Source: Paguma larvata (Eukaryota; Chordata; Mammalia; Carnivora; Viverridae). From it: a stretch of DNA of 64,000 bases. Location: positions 22,786,247 to 22,850,246 of the forward strand of contig CM057830.1 in the NCBI GenBank assembly GCA_030068075.1. The letters are read 5' to 3'. The translations under genes and the position numbers were made by a program. Of the stretch, positions 23,947 to 35,519 are shown in pieces. The notes under the pieces are model-generated. The model was not told the origin of the DNA, ran no database searches, and saw only the letters and a list, made by a program, of their open reading frames with translations. The stretch's first letter is position 1, and the number at the start of each line of letters is the position of its first letter.

Positions 23947-24195
23947 TTTTATTGCCTTTTTTTATTTAAATAATTTATTTTCAAATTGGTTTCCATATAA
24001 CACCCCGTGTTCATCCCAACAAGTGCCCTCTTTAATGCCTGTCACCCATTCTCCCCCCTCCCTCACCCCCAGTTCTTAGTTTGTTCTTAGTCTTTGAGAG
24101 TCTCTTATGTTTCATCTCCCTCTCTCTCTGTGTCTTTTTTTTCCTTTCCCCTCTTCCCTTCCCCCATGATTTTTGCTAAGTCTCTCAAAATCCAC

Positions 24196-27100
24196 CTATG
24201 CGTGGAAACATAAGGTATCTTTTTCTGACTGACTTATTTCACTTAACATAATACCCTCCAATTTCATCCATGTTGCTACACATAGCCAGATTTCATTTTT
24301 TCTCATTGCCACGTAGTAGTCCATTGTATATATGTACCACATCTTCTTTATCCATTTGTCAGTTGATGGGCACTTGGTCTCTTTCCATGATTTGGCTATT
24401 GTCGAAAGTGCTGCTATGAACATTGGCGTACACGTGCCCCTATGCATCAGCACTCCTGTGTCTCTTGGGTAGATTCCTAGCAGTGCTATTGCTGGGTCAT
24501 AGGGTAGCTCTATTTTCATTTTTTTGAGGAACCTCCACACCGTTTTCCAGAGTGGCTGCACCAGTTTGCATTCCCACCAACAGTGTAGGAGGGTGCCTGC
24601 TTCTCCACATCCCCGCCAGCATCTATAGTTTCCTGATTTATTCATTTTAGCCACTCTAACCGGTGTAAGGTGGTATCTCAGTGTGATTTTGATTTGTGTT
24701 TCCCTGATGATGAGTGACTTTGAGCATCGTTTCCTGTGTCTGTTGGCCATCTGAATGTCCTCTTTGGAGAAGTGTCTATTCATATCTTCCGCCCGTTTCT
24801 TCACTGGATTATTCGTTTTTCAGGTGTGGAGTTTGGTAAGTTCTTTATAGATTTTAGATACTAGTCCTTTATCCGATATGTCATTTGCAAATATCCTTTC
24901 CCATTCCGTCAGTTGTCTATTAGTTTTGTTGGTTGTTTCCTTTGCCGTGCAGAAGCTTTTTATCTTGATGAGGTCCCAATAGTTCATTTTTGCTTTAAAT
25001 TCCCTCGCCTTTGGAGATGTGTCACATAGGAAATTGCTGCGGCTCAGGTCAAAGAGGTTTTTTCCTGCTTTCTCTTCTAGGATTTTGATGGTTTCCTGTC
25101 TCACATAGAGGTCCTTCATCCATGTAGAGTTTATTTTTGTGAGTGGCGAAAGGAAGTGGTCTAATTTCATTCTTTTGCATGTTGCTGTCCAGTTCTCCCA
25201 GTACCATTTGTTAAAGAGGCTGTCTTTTTTCCATTGGAAACTCTTTCCTCCTTTGTCCACGATTAGTTGGACCCATATGTTTGTGGGTCCATTTCTGGGT
25301 TCTCTATTCTATTCCATTGGTCTGTGTGTCTGTTCTTGTGCCAATACCATGCTGTCTTGATGACTATGGCTTTGTAGTAGAGGTTGAGTCTGGGATTGTG
25401 ATGCCGCCTGCTTTGGTTTTCTTCTTCAATATTACTTTGGCTATTTGGATCTTTTGTGGTTCCATACAAATTTTAGGATTGTTTACTCTAGCTTTGAGAA
25501 GAATGCTGGTGCAATTTTGATTGGGATTGCACTGAATGTGTAGATTGCTTTGCGTAGTATTGCCATTTTAACAATATTTATTCTTCCAATCCATGATCAT
25601 GGGATGTTTTTCCATTTCCTTGTGTCTTCCTCAATTTCTGTCATAAGTTTTTTATAGTTTTCAGCGTAAAGGTCTTTTACATCTTGGGTTAGGTTTATTC
25701 CTAGGTATTTGATGGTTTTTGGTGCAATTGTGAATGGGATTCGCTTCTTTATTTCTCTTTCTATTGCTTCATTGTTGGTATAAAGGAATGCAACCAATTT
25801 CTGTACATTGATTTTATACCCTGCAACTTTGCCAAATTCATGGATCAGTTCTAGTAGGCTTTTGGGGGATTCTGTTGGGTTTTCCATGTAAAGTATCATG
25901 TCGTCTTCAAAAAGTGAAAGTTTGACTTCATCTTTGCCTATCCCGATGCCTTTTATTTTGCTTTCTTGTCTGATTGCTGATGCTAGGACCTCCAACACTG
26001 TGTTAAATAGCAGTGGTGAGAGTGGACATCCCTGTCGTGTTCCTGATCTCAGGGGGAAGGCTCTCACTTTTTCCCCATTGAGGATGATATTAGCTGTGAG
26101 CTTTTCATAAATGGCTTTTATGATGCCTCAGTATGTTCTTTGTATCCCAACTTTCTCGAGAGTTTTAATTAAGAAGGGATGCTGTATTTTGTTAAATGCT
26201 TTCTCTGCATCAATTGACAGGATCATATGGTTCTTATCTTTTCTTTTGATAACGTTATGTATCACGTTGATTGATTTATGAATGTTGAACCATCCCTGCA
26301 ACCCAGGGATGAATCCTACTTGATCGTGGTGGATAATTCTTTTTATATGCTGTTGGATTCTATTTGCTAATATCTTGTTAAGAATTTTTGCATCCATGTT
26401 CATCAAGGATATAGGCCTGTAGTTCTCTTTTTTTGCTGGGTCTCTATCTGATTTGGGAATCAAAGTGATGCTGGCTTCATAGAATGAGTCTGGGAGTTTT
26501 CTTTCTGTCTCAATTTTGTGGAACAGCTTGAGGAGGATAGGTATTAATTCTGTTTTAAATGTCTGGTAAACGTCTGCAGGGAAGCCATCTGGCCCTGGAC
26601 TTTTATTTGCTGGGAGATTTTAATAATGATTCAATTTCCTCACTAGTTATGGGTCTGTTCAAGTTTTCTATTTCTTCCCGTTTGAATTTTGGTAGTGTGT
26701 GGCTGTTTAGGAATTTGTCTGTTTCTTCCAGGTTGTTCAATTTGACGGCATATAGCATTTCATAATATTCTCTGATGATTGCTTGTATTTCTGAGGGATT
26801 GGTTGTAGTCACTCCATTTTCGTTCGTGATTTTATTGATTTGGGTTCTCTTTTCTTTTTGAGGAGCCTGGCTAGAGGTTTATCAATTTTGTTTATTATTT
26901 CAGAGAACCAGCTCTTGGTTTCATTGATCTGTTCCACTACTTTTTCTGTTTCCATATGATTAATTTGTGCCCTCATCTTTGTTATTTCTCTCTTTCTTCT
27001 GGGTTTGGGCTGTCTTAGCTGTTCTGCTTCTAGTTCCTTTAGGTGTGCTGTTAGAATTTGTGTTATTGATTTTTCTTGTTTCTTGAGATGGGCCTGGATT

Positions 27101-28064
27101 GCAATATATTTCCCTCTCAGGACTGCCTTTGCCGCATCCCAAAGCGTTTGGATTGTTGTATTTTCATTTTCATTTGTTTCCATGTGTTTTTTAATTTCTT
27201 CTCTGGTTGCTTGGTTGACCCATTCGTCTTTTAGTAGGTTGTTCTTTAGCCTCCACGTTTGTGGGGGTTTTCCAGACTTTCCCTGTGGTTGATTTCAAGT
27301 TTCCAAGCATTGTGGTCTGCAGGTGTGCACGGTATGATCTCAGTTTTTTTATGTTTATTCAGCGCTTCCTTGTGCCCCAAAATATGGTCTATCTTGGAAA
27401 ATGTAAATTTTGAGAAGAATGTAAATTCCTTTGCTTCTGGATGAAGGTCCCTGAAGATATCTGTCAGTCCCCTCTGTTCCAACTTATCGTACAGGTCCAT
27501 TGTTTCTATGGTGATTCTCTGTTTAGTAGATCTATCCAACGCTGTGAGTGGGGTATTAAGGTCCCCTGCAAATAGCACATTTATATCAATAAGATAGCTT
27601 ACGTTTGTAATTAGTTGCTTGACAAATTTGGGTGCCCCAGAATTCGGCGTGTAGATATTTATAATTGTTAGGTCTTCCTGTTGGATAGTCCTTGTGATTA
27701 TTATATAATGCCCTTCTTCATCTCTTATTACATCTATTACTTTAACGTCCAGTTTGTCCAATATAAGTGTGGGTACTCCAGCTTTCTTCTGAGTTCCTAT
27801 AGCATGGTAGATAGTTCTCCATCCCCTCACTTTCAGTCTGAAGGTATCCTCAGGTCTAAAATAGGTCTCTTGAAGACAGCAGATAGATGGGTCTTGTTTT
27901 TTAATCCATTCTGTTACCCTGTGTCTTTTAATTGGAACGTTTAGTCCCTTTACATTCAGCGTTAATATTGAAAAATATGCGTTTAGAGTCAAGGTGTTAT
28001 CTATGGGTTTCATGCTTGTAAGGATGTCTCTGGTGCTCTGTGTTCCTTGCAACCTTTCCTTCAT
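24196..28064 (-). pseudogene. L1-A ORF2 pseudogene (endonuclease-reverse transcriptase)
   Basis: ORF2 would encode the L1 endonuclease/reverse transcriptase that nicks target DNA and copies L1 RNA in the nucleus. It survives in at least eight pieces on the minus strand: 27246-28064 (endonuclease, 272 aa), 26809-27183, 26603-26812, 26128-26463, 25597-26067 (RT core), 25263-25469, 24820-25260, and 24196-24804 (Cys-rich C-terminus, 202 aa). The RT active-site motif reads FEDDMILY instead of FADDMILY, and the endonuclease SDH motif reads ADH. Both changes, plus the frameshifts, show that it is dead. The final 202 codons remain open and nearly identical to L1-B. Piece boundaries follow the open frames; the parental reading frame shifts between them. 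Confidence 0.93.
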
Positions 28065-28959
28065 AGAGTCCCCCTCAGGATCTCTTGTAAGATTGGTTTA
28101 TTTGTGATGTATTCCTTCAGTTTTTGTTTGTTTGGGAAGACCTTTATCTCTCCATCCATTTTGAATGACAGGCTGGCCGGGTAAAGGATTCTTGGCTACA
28201 TGTCCTTGCTGTTCATCACTTTGAAGATTTCCTGCCATTCCTTTCTGTCTTGCCAAGGTTCTGAAGATAAGTCCGCTACTACCTTAATGTATCTGCCTTT
28301 GTAAGTCAAGGCCCATTTATCCCTAGATACTTTCAGAATTCTCTTTGTCTTTGTATTTTCCCAGCTTCACTTTGATGTGTCATGCTGAGGTTCTTTTCGG
28401 GTTACGTCAGAGGGGAGTTTTCTGTGCCTCTTGGACTGGAATGTCCATTTCCTTCTTCATGTTGGGAAAGTTCTCAGTGATGATTTGTTCAAGTAGCCCT
28501 TCAACACCTTTCTCTCTCTTTTCTTCCTTTGGAATTCCTATAATACGGATATTATTCTTTTGATTGCATCGCTCAGCTCTTGAATTCTCCTTTCCTGTTC
28601 CTGAATCAGTTTCTCTCTCTTCCTCTTTTCTCTGCTTCCTCCTTTTCCATAATTTTAACTTCTAATTCCCCTATTCTCTCTTTTGCCTCTTGAATCTGCG
28701 CTGTGGCTGCCTCCAATTTGTTTTGAAAAAACCTCATTGAAAGCATTTTTTAATTCCTCTAGACCGTTTTTAGGACTTTGATCTCTGCCTGTAGGGTCCC
28801 CTGCTTTCTTCCATGCTTTTTTTCAAGCCCAGCGAGTATTTTTATTTTTATCATTCTATATTATTGTTCTTTTAAGTTGCTTATATCTGCTTTCATCATT
28901 GCTTGTGTTGTCACTATTTCCTGTACAGTTTTTTGAGGGGAGTTCTTCCGTTTGTTCAT
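28065..28959 (-). pseudogene. L1-A ORF1 pseudogene (RNA-binding protein)
   Basis: The region between the 5' UTR and ORF2 aligns by eye with ORF1 of L1-C. It starts at an ATG at 28959-28957 in the same ccaaaATG context and keeps recognisable antisense words of the coiled-coil part (gaattctcctttcctgttcc near 28582). Several indels break the frame, for example around 28610-28650 and 28720-28740, and no open stretch over about 60 codons remains. The product would have been the trimeric nucleic-acid chaperone ORF1p. Confidence 0.85.
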
Positions 28960-30469
28960 TTTGGCTAGGCGTGTCTTGGTTTATTTCCTAGTTCTCCCTG
29001 GAAAGGGAAAGGCTCAGACCGACAAACAGGAAACACAAACTCACAACCATACTCCCCAATAATACAGACAAACAAATCACAACATAAAAAAGATTAACGA
29101 ACGACACTCTGGAGGCATGCGACCTGACGTACCAGCTACACGTTAATGATAGGGTGTGTGGTCTGCTGTTGATAGAGCATACATAGAATAGTGACACGTG
29201 TGGGATGAAGAAGAAATTGAACTGTGACCGGGTAGAGAGATTAGAAGACTTGATCAAGCGAGAAAGAAAACAAAATAAGGAAGGATGCGAGGAAAGAGAA
29301 ATGAAGTTAGATGTTTCCCAGATGCACTATGTGGTCTGACTGTTCCATAGAGAGAGATAGGAGATTAAAGAGGGAGGTGTAGAACATGCATTGAGAGAGT
29401 GGGTTAAATGTCTGTTTAAGCAAGACAAAACCCCTAGGTGACTGGTTTAGAGGTGGAGAGAGATAGGAAGGAGAAGAGGAGAATGTATCTAAAACCGAAT
29501 AATTAACCTAGAATTAATCCAGGCAATGCTGCCGTATTTGTGTCTCCCTGGCTACCACTCCTGCAGAAGGATGTCTCCCATATGAGAAGGGTCGTGGCCT
29601 GGTGTAGGCTGGTCCCACCTCCACTGCTGGGGGGTGGAGTCCTAGGGTTTGGCTTTGTGGGAATGTGTGACCACAATGGCGCCCTCCCAGCCCCAACAGT
29701 CTCAGATCACTCCTCACGGACCCACAGTCTCAGATCACTCCTCAGTTTCCGTCCTCAGCTCTATCTAGGTTACCAGCACAGTTCAATTTGCTGGGCGGTT
29801 GCAAGCCCCATGCTCATCTGAGTTCCTTTAACTCGCTCTGACCGCCACATCTGATGTAAATTGAGTCTGTGACTCAGCACCGGTGCAACCACAGTGGCAT
29901 CCCCTTAGCCTCTCTTCACGGACCTGGGGTCTCAGAACACTCCTCTGTGTCCATCCTCGACTTGGTCAGAGTTGCAGGGACAGTACGACCTGCTGGGTGG
30001 TCACGAGCCCCTTGCAGGCCCAGTTTTCCCTAATTAAGTTGTATCCCTGACTCAGCACCAATCCCGTGATGTCGCTGGTTCCGGAGTGAAGAAAGCTCCG
30101 CCAGCTCTGCCGTCAGCAACGGACCTTCTCTGCAAGAAGCCTCACGGATAGGGACTGGATGATAAGCTCCTTCTCCGCTGGGGTTTGAGGTACTTTCACT
30201 GCTGGTCTTTCTCTTCCTCTTGTCTTTCTGAGGAAGGGGCCCAGGACCCACTCCCCACAGTCCGCACCTCTGCGGCTTACTTTCTCCCAGATTGAACTCA
30301 CTCATTTTCCCAAGATTTTCTGAATTTCACGTTCTCTTCCCTGTAGCCTCCAACTCCTCTTCCTGCAGATCTCTGAGATTGAGAATTCCTCGGTTTCAGT
30401 CCTTCCTAGTTTAAAAGACAGTGGAGAGCAGCGACTTCTCCTACTCCTCCGCCATGTTGGCCCCTCCAC
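28960..30469 (-). promoter_or_regulatory. L1-A 5' UTR (internal promoter region)
   Basis: About 1.5 kb upstream of the ORF1 start. The 5'-most ~110 bp (to 30469) and the part next to ORF1 are similar to L1-C, but the middle (about 29700-30370) is not. It contains a tandem arrangement of about 190-bp units. The CCAT core of a YY1-like site lies at 30449-30460. Confidence 0.8.
29669..30080. repeat. Tandem ~190-bp units in L1-A 5' UTR
   Basis: Two imperfect units share tcacggacc, gtctcagaacactcctc-like, gctgggtggtcacgagcccc-like and gactcagcacc blocks in the same order, starting at about 29715 and 29917. A smaller 20-bp duplicate, cagtctcagatcactcctca, is at 29697-29716 and 29725-29744. Confidence 0.75.
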
Positions 30470-30481
30470 TTTTGTTGCCTT

Positions 30482-31759
30482 CTAACAAGAACTGTATAAA
30501 ACAACCGTGAGACATTATATTTTTTAACTTTTACCTTGTTAATAAAAATCACTGTAGCAATTTTAATTTTTACGTCTGACTCTTCAAATTTAAATGCTTA
30601 TTCTCCTTCATGTGTTTCCATGCCTTATTACTTTATAATTTCAAACACACACACACAAAGCCATATCCACAAAATATCAGGTTTTCCCTGAGATGACTAT
30701 AATACATTAAAACATGCCCTCAAGGAGACATCATTACTTCCAAAGCTGGTACAGCTCTTTGAAAAATAATCTTTGATTTTATATTAAGAGAACTTATTAC
30801 CCTTTGGTACATGATGTCAGAACGATACTAGTGATTTCACTAGAAAAAGTCCATGTCACTGGTTAGATCTTGCTGGTCCACATAACTGTCCAGTTGGTAA
30901 ATTGCACTGTAGTATTACCTACAAATGTTTAGATAGAAGAGTTGACAGATAATAGCCAGGTAAAACTATATCAATTTCCTGCAGTAACTGCATAATACCA
31001 GTTTAGCATTTAAAAGACATCAAGACTATGGGAGAATAATATATGGTGAAATGTCATCCCTTAATATTTAGTGCTTTTCATGTCATCACTTATTTTGGTG
31101 TTTAATTTATCCACGCTATATGGAATAATAACAGTAGGAGTTTTTCTAACAGCATTGTGTAAACATAACGCCTTAAAAACACAATGCAAAATTGAGGAGG
31201 ATCATTTTCCGATCTGGAACTCACTGGCTCCATTCTCAGGACAGTGTAAAGGAACTCTGGAAAGAGTCCTGTGTTTTTTCCAAGTGAACCTGATGGCCCC
31301 TCTCTTGGAACCAGCTACAGAAGGGCACCCAGCTATAAGTACAGCCAGCAGCAGCAGATTTCCGTGGTCACCTGTTTTCCCTGGAGTCCATTTGCAGCAC
31401 GAAGAAAGAGAGGACAGCAAAGGCATTCAAAAAACTTGGTGTGACAGAGGAAGTCCTCCTTCAAGTATCTTGTTGCCCTCAGAGATTATCTTATGGGGCA
31501 TGAGAATAGCCAGGAGTGAAGAATGACACATGGCAAGGGAAGAGTAATAACCTCAAGAATAACTAAGGAGGAAAATAATAGAAAATGGTAAAAATTGGGA
31601 AGACATGTTAAAGAGTAATATTGTCATTTTTAAATAGAACTCAGCAATATGCAACTCCGCCTTCTCTTCTTCTTCCTGACTTTATCTAGTGTTTTCATCT
31701 TGATTCTGACCTTACCTTGATTTATCTCTTCAAATAGATATATGTAAGGCATTTGTGTT
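30482..31759. other. Stretch without recognised gene or repeat
   Basis: Unique-looking sequence with a short CA run near 30643-30656. A 151-aa plus-strand frame at 31071-31526 begins with a hydrophobic segment but has no recognisable domain and mixed, non-coding-like composition. I treat it as chance. Confidence 0.4.
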
Positions 31760-31995
31760 CATCAGTGTTTGCTTATACTTTGACCCCCCAAATTCAGTGT
31801 CTTTTAAAGGCATTGGTTTACTTCTCTCTCATGTTACATGCCATCTGGCATCTGTGGCTATGGTCTGTGTGCCTTCTTCTTTCTTGGATCCCAGGGTAAA
31901 GGAATAGCCCCATCTGGGCATGATATTTTGATGACATAGCGAAAAGAACAAGGGCAGAGGCATGAATGGATTTTCAAATTTGTGCTTTGGCATTG
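31760..31995. mobile_element. Possible ancient LTR or DNA-transposon fragment
   Basis: The words tttacttctctctcatgtta, catctgtggctatggtctgt and aagaacaagggcagaggcat resemble a dispersed mammalian repeat, but I cannot assign the family. Low confidence. Confidence 0.3.
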
Positions 31996-32299
31996 ACTCT
32001 ATCACCGCAAGCCTTCCTGGAATAAGTTGTGGTATAGTAACATGAACTTTAAATTGATGTGTGAAAAGGGATATCGTTAAGGTGGAAACTTAATAAACAG
32101 TATTAAGGATGGTCTTAATTTACTAAATTTTTATAGAGCATCTGTAATATAGAAGACAACAGGAAAAAACAACGAATGAAATGCTCCATTTAAAATGCCC
32201 TCATTTCAGTGAGCAATACAGCAAAATATGTAAAACCAGTATACATGCATTCACTGTTGAGTGCTTACTTCAGGAATAAAAGATAATAGTAATAAAGAA

Positions 32300-32462
32300 T
32301 ATATAGTAACCATAGATGATCTTTATTGAGCATTTACTATATGTCAGACACTTTAAAAAATCTCATTCTAGTCTCACAGTAATTTTTTGACATATGTACA
32401 ATTATTTTTCTCATTTTACAGATAAGAATATAAAAGACACAGACACATATTGAGAGACTATT
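32300..32462 (-). mobile_element. MIR SINE fragment
   Basis: Antisense MIR words: tattgagcatttactatatg, tcagacactttaaaaaatct, ctcattttacagataagaat, then cacagacacat. Only the core half is present. Confidence 0.8.
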
Positions 32463-32489
32463 GTTATTTATAAAATCTGCCCAGCCTGG

Positions 32490-32722
32490 GTAGATTAAAT
32501 GAAACATAAGAGTGAAAAGGTGTTAAGAGACTCTTAAAAGTTAACAAACTGAGGGTTACTAGAGGGAAGGTAGGTGGGGAGATAGGCTAAATGGGTGATG
32601 GGCATTAAGGAGAGCGGGCACTTGTTGGGATGAGCACTGGACGTTATATGGAAGTAATGAATCACTAAATTCTACTCCTGAAACCAATACTATAGTTTAA
32701 ATACATTTGAAAATTTTTAGAA
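32490..32722 (+). mobile_element. Carnivore L1 3' UTR fragment
   Basis: Sense-strand end of a carnivore L1: gtgttaagagactcttaaaa, caaactgagggttactagag, gtgatgggcattaaggagag, cttgttgggatgagcactgg and a final ctactcctgaaaccaatact block with a degraded A-rich tail. No ORF2 part is attached, so it is a strongly 5'-truncated insertion of an older carnivore subfamily. Confidence 0.88.
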
Positions 32723-33808
32723 ATAGTGAAAAAGTGCTTTACTCAGTTTATAAAACATAAAACTGTTACTATTCATATATGTATATCTAATTTACTTATA
32801 TATCTGTACAAATAGCTGTTATAAAATACATGTAGATAGACATATAAATTTCCATGCTTGTTTTGTTGTAATATTGTTAATCCCATTGCCTGAGCTCAAA
32901 AGACGTTTTTCAACAGATGCAATCAAAGGGTCTTTGCAAAGCAATCTGAATAAAACTTAGAAACATGAGTCCTAAGGGTAGAATCAATTGATAAGATGCT
33001 ATATTTCTTTATAAGAAACCTTGGGGAAAAAGAAAACAGTTTGACTATTGGTGGTGTTTTAATAAATATTTTGAAATCTTTTTACTTATATTCTTATCAT
33101 TAAGGTGTAGCTCTATCATTATTTGCTGTTGAACCCACTCCACACCTTTATGGGAGTGAGGAATAGAATTTTGAAGGGGGAAAAAAACGTAAGGAGCTGG
33201 AGATTTCAACGTAGTGCTTTGTTAATGAGCAAAGTTTGGGCATTGTATCTTCTATATGAAAAATGCAATATGCAGGAAAAAACTGTGGTACAATTAATCA
33301 TTGTTCATTTATGTATTTGTTACCCTCAGGGTCTTTTTGTAAATATTCCATTTTTCTAAAGCAGAAAATTCATCTCTAATAAGCAAATAATACATCTCTT
33401 TTGTCTAAAAAAGGCCCAGTTTCTTTGTTTGGAATATATTGTCAATATCATATATGCACGCTGAAAGACAGCAGACAGTACTAATAAATTAACCAAAGCA
33501 TTAGGAGATACACTAGTATTTCACAAAGTGAACCCGTAGAGTGAAGGGAGATTATTTCTCTTAGTTTTTATGGATTTTTTTAATTTTGTATTTAAAAATG
33601 TAATTCTCAAGTTTTTTCCTTGCTCTTCTATGCCACTTTTCAGTTGGAACAGAATTCAAAGTAAATAACTTTTTGATTTATATGTATTCCATTTGTTTCT
33701 GACAGAGTATAAATGAACAGTATTTGCCAATTTTGATTAAAGATTCTAAAAATTGTTAAATAATCTAGGATGATTTAAATATTAATTTTATCTATTCTTA
33801 TTCTTTAC
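32723..33808. other. Stretch without recognised gene or repeat
   Basis: AT-rich unique-looking sequence. Nothing recognisable is seen in it. Confidence 0.4.
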
Positions 33809-33820
33809 AATGTAACTTTT

Positions 33821-34033
33821 GGTGGCTCCTGGTTGGCTCAGTCGGTTAAGCGGCTGACTTCAGCTCAGGTCATAATCATGGTCTGTGAGTTCGAGTCCCG
33901 CGCCGGGCTCTGTGCTGATAGCTCAGAGCCTGGAGCTTGCTTCGGATTCTGTGTCTCCATCTCTCTCTGCCCTTCCCCTGCTCGTGCTCTGTCTCTATGT
34001 CTCTCAAAAATAAATAAATTTTAAAAAAAATAA
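33821..34033 (+). mobile_element. Can-SINE
   Basis: Plus-strand felid SINE with head (ggttggctcagtcggttaag), B-box (tgagttcgagtcccgcgccg), body, CT-rich segment and caaaaataaataaatttt tail. The target-site duplication aatgtaactttt is perfect at 33809-33820 and 34034-34045. The CpG-rich head suggests a relatively young copy. Confidence 0.97.
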
Positions 34034-34199
34034 AATGTAACTTTTATTAAGATAAAAATATAACTGAAAACCAGATTGAACTGTATCCGATGTAGCATTT
34101 AGAAGAACACTTCACTTCTTTGATAATCTTGCTACAGCATAAAACTTCAACTGAATCATTAGAATACATCAGACAAATCCAGACTGAGGGACATGTTAC

Positions 34200-34775
34200 A
34201 AGTTTCAAAGTCAGGAAAGAAAGACTGTAGAATCATTGCAGATGGAATGTGCTAAGACATGGGAACTAATGCAATGTGGCATCATTGGACTTGAATTAGA
34301 AAAGAACCTTAGTGGGAAATCTGGTAAAATTTGAGTAAGATCTGTCAATCACAGTATCAACTGTAATGTTCTGGTTTTAATAATTATCCTATGGCATCGG
34401 GGCACCTGGGTGGCTCAGTTGGTTAAAAGTCTGACTTCAGCTCAGGTCATGATCTCACGGTTTGTGGGGTCGAGCCCCGCGTTGGGCTCGGTGCTGACAG
34501 CTCAGAGCCTGGAGCCTGGTTCAGATTTTGTGTCTCCCTCTCTCTCTGCTTCTCCCTCACTCATGCTCTGTCTCTGTGTCCCTCAAAAATAAATAAACAT
34601 TTTAAAAAGTTTCAAAAAAAATAAAAAATGATAATTCTATGGTTATATAAAAGTAACTTTAGAGGAAACAGGGTACAGGGTATACAGGAATTCTCTGCTC
34701 TTTTTGCAAATTTTCTGTAAATCTATAAAATTTTAAATGTGAATCTAAAGAAATATCTTTAACTAGGGAATAAAC
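34200..34775 (+). mobile_element. Old L1M 3' UTR remnant, split by a SINE
   Basis: Sense-direction words of an old L1 3' end flank the SINE at 34399-34630: aaatttgagtaagatctgtc and ttctggttttaataattatc on the left, then gaggaaacagggtacagggt, tttttgcaaattttctgtaa and aatctataaaattttaaatg on the right. The two halves join in register once the SINE is removed. Confidence 0.65.
34399..34630 (+). mobile_element. Can-SINE
   Basis: Plus-strand felid SINE from ggggcacctgggtggctcag to a caaaaataaataaacatttt tail. The flanks ataattatcctatgg (ending 34394) and ataattctatgg (34631-34642) fit a target-site duplication with a 3-nt deletion. Confidence 0.96.
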
Positions 34776-34854
34776 GTAAAACTACAGTCTCTGAAACCAG
34801 AAAAAAAAAGAAGTCTCATTTTTATTTGAAGTGGTTTATACTTTCTATGGAACA

Positions 34855-34930
34855 TATTAGGTCCACACACTTAGTGTCTACTATGCAAGGCATCCTTCAA
34901 GGTGCATTATGAGATAGAGAAATAGAGAAA
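34855..34930 (-). mobile_element. L2 3' end fragment
   Basis: Antisense L2 terminal words are visible: acttagtgtctactatgcaa, ggcatccttcaaggtgcatt. Short and diverged. Confidence 0.45.
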
Positions 34931-35062
34931 ACATCTTTTTTAATATTTTAACAAAACATGTAAAGTACCAATCATGATATTTATTAAACTCTAAAATTAC
35001 ATAATATCTGAACACACACTAAAAGACATGAGCAATCACACTATCTGATATGATGATTGAAT

Positions 35063-35273
35063 TTTTTTTTTAATGTTTATTTTTGGGAGAGAGAGAGAGA
35101 CAGAGATAAGCAGGGGAGGGGCAGAGAGAGAGACGGAAATGCAGAATCCGAAGCAGGCTCCAGGCTCCAAGCTGTCAGCACAGAGCCCAATGCAGGGCTC
35201 GAACCCACAAATTGTGAGATCATGACCTGAGCTGAAGTCTGACGCTTAACCAACTGAGCCACTAAGGCGCCCC
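35063..35273 (-). mobile_element. Can-SINE
   Basis: Minus-strand felid SINE with poly-T tail, GA-repeat segment and complemented head (aaccaactgagccactaagg). Target-site duplication tgattgaatt at about 35054-35063 and 35274-35283. Confidence 0.96.
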
Positions 35274-35443
35274 TGATTGAATTATTTTAATTTGGGTCAC
35301 ATGATTGCAGAGTTGAGAAGATCGTGCAAACAAAATGTTGAGAAAAATAGATTTTTTTGAGGAAAATAGAATTTTTGCTTGGGGGTTGGGGAGAACACTT
35401 GTACATTATATGATTATGGGGACTAATGAATCATGCTTAGAGT

Positions 35444-35517
35444 TTTGGGGTATCTGGAATACCCCAAATCCAGAATTAATCCAGTCATGATCAGTTGTTA
35501 ATGCCTTATTAAGGCAT
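35444..35517. other. Two adjacent perfect hairpins
   Basis: A 10-bp stem (tttggggtat / ataccccaaa, 35444-35453 and 35459-35468, 5-nt loop) is followed 32 nt later by an 8-bp near-perfect palindrome (atgcctta t taaggcat, 35501-35517). There is no recognised repeat here. Confidence 0.7.
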
Positions 35518-35519
35518 AT

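Larger units (their letters stand above)
23959..30469 (-). mobile_element. Full-length but inactive carnivore L1 (L1-A)
   Basis: A 6.5-kb LINE-1 read right to left: 5' UTR (28960-30469), ORF1 remnant, ORF2 remnant, G-rich 3' region and short A-rich tail. It is bounded by the 12-bp duplication ttttattgcctt (23947-23958) and ttttgttgcctt (30470-30481), one mismatch. The 5' end carries a YY1-like CCAT core in an ccgccatgttgg context. Both ORFs are split into many frames by indels and stops, so it cannot make L1 proteins. Its 3' region is closer to L1-B than to L1-C, and the middle of its 5' UTR is unrelated to that of L1-C, which suggests a different subfamily. Confidence 0.95.

Noticed and set aside
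31071..31526. 151-aa plus-strand open frame beginning with a hydrophobic segment
   Set aside because: No domain, no coding-like composition, no splice or promoter context; most likely chance.
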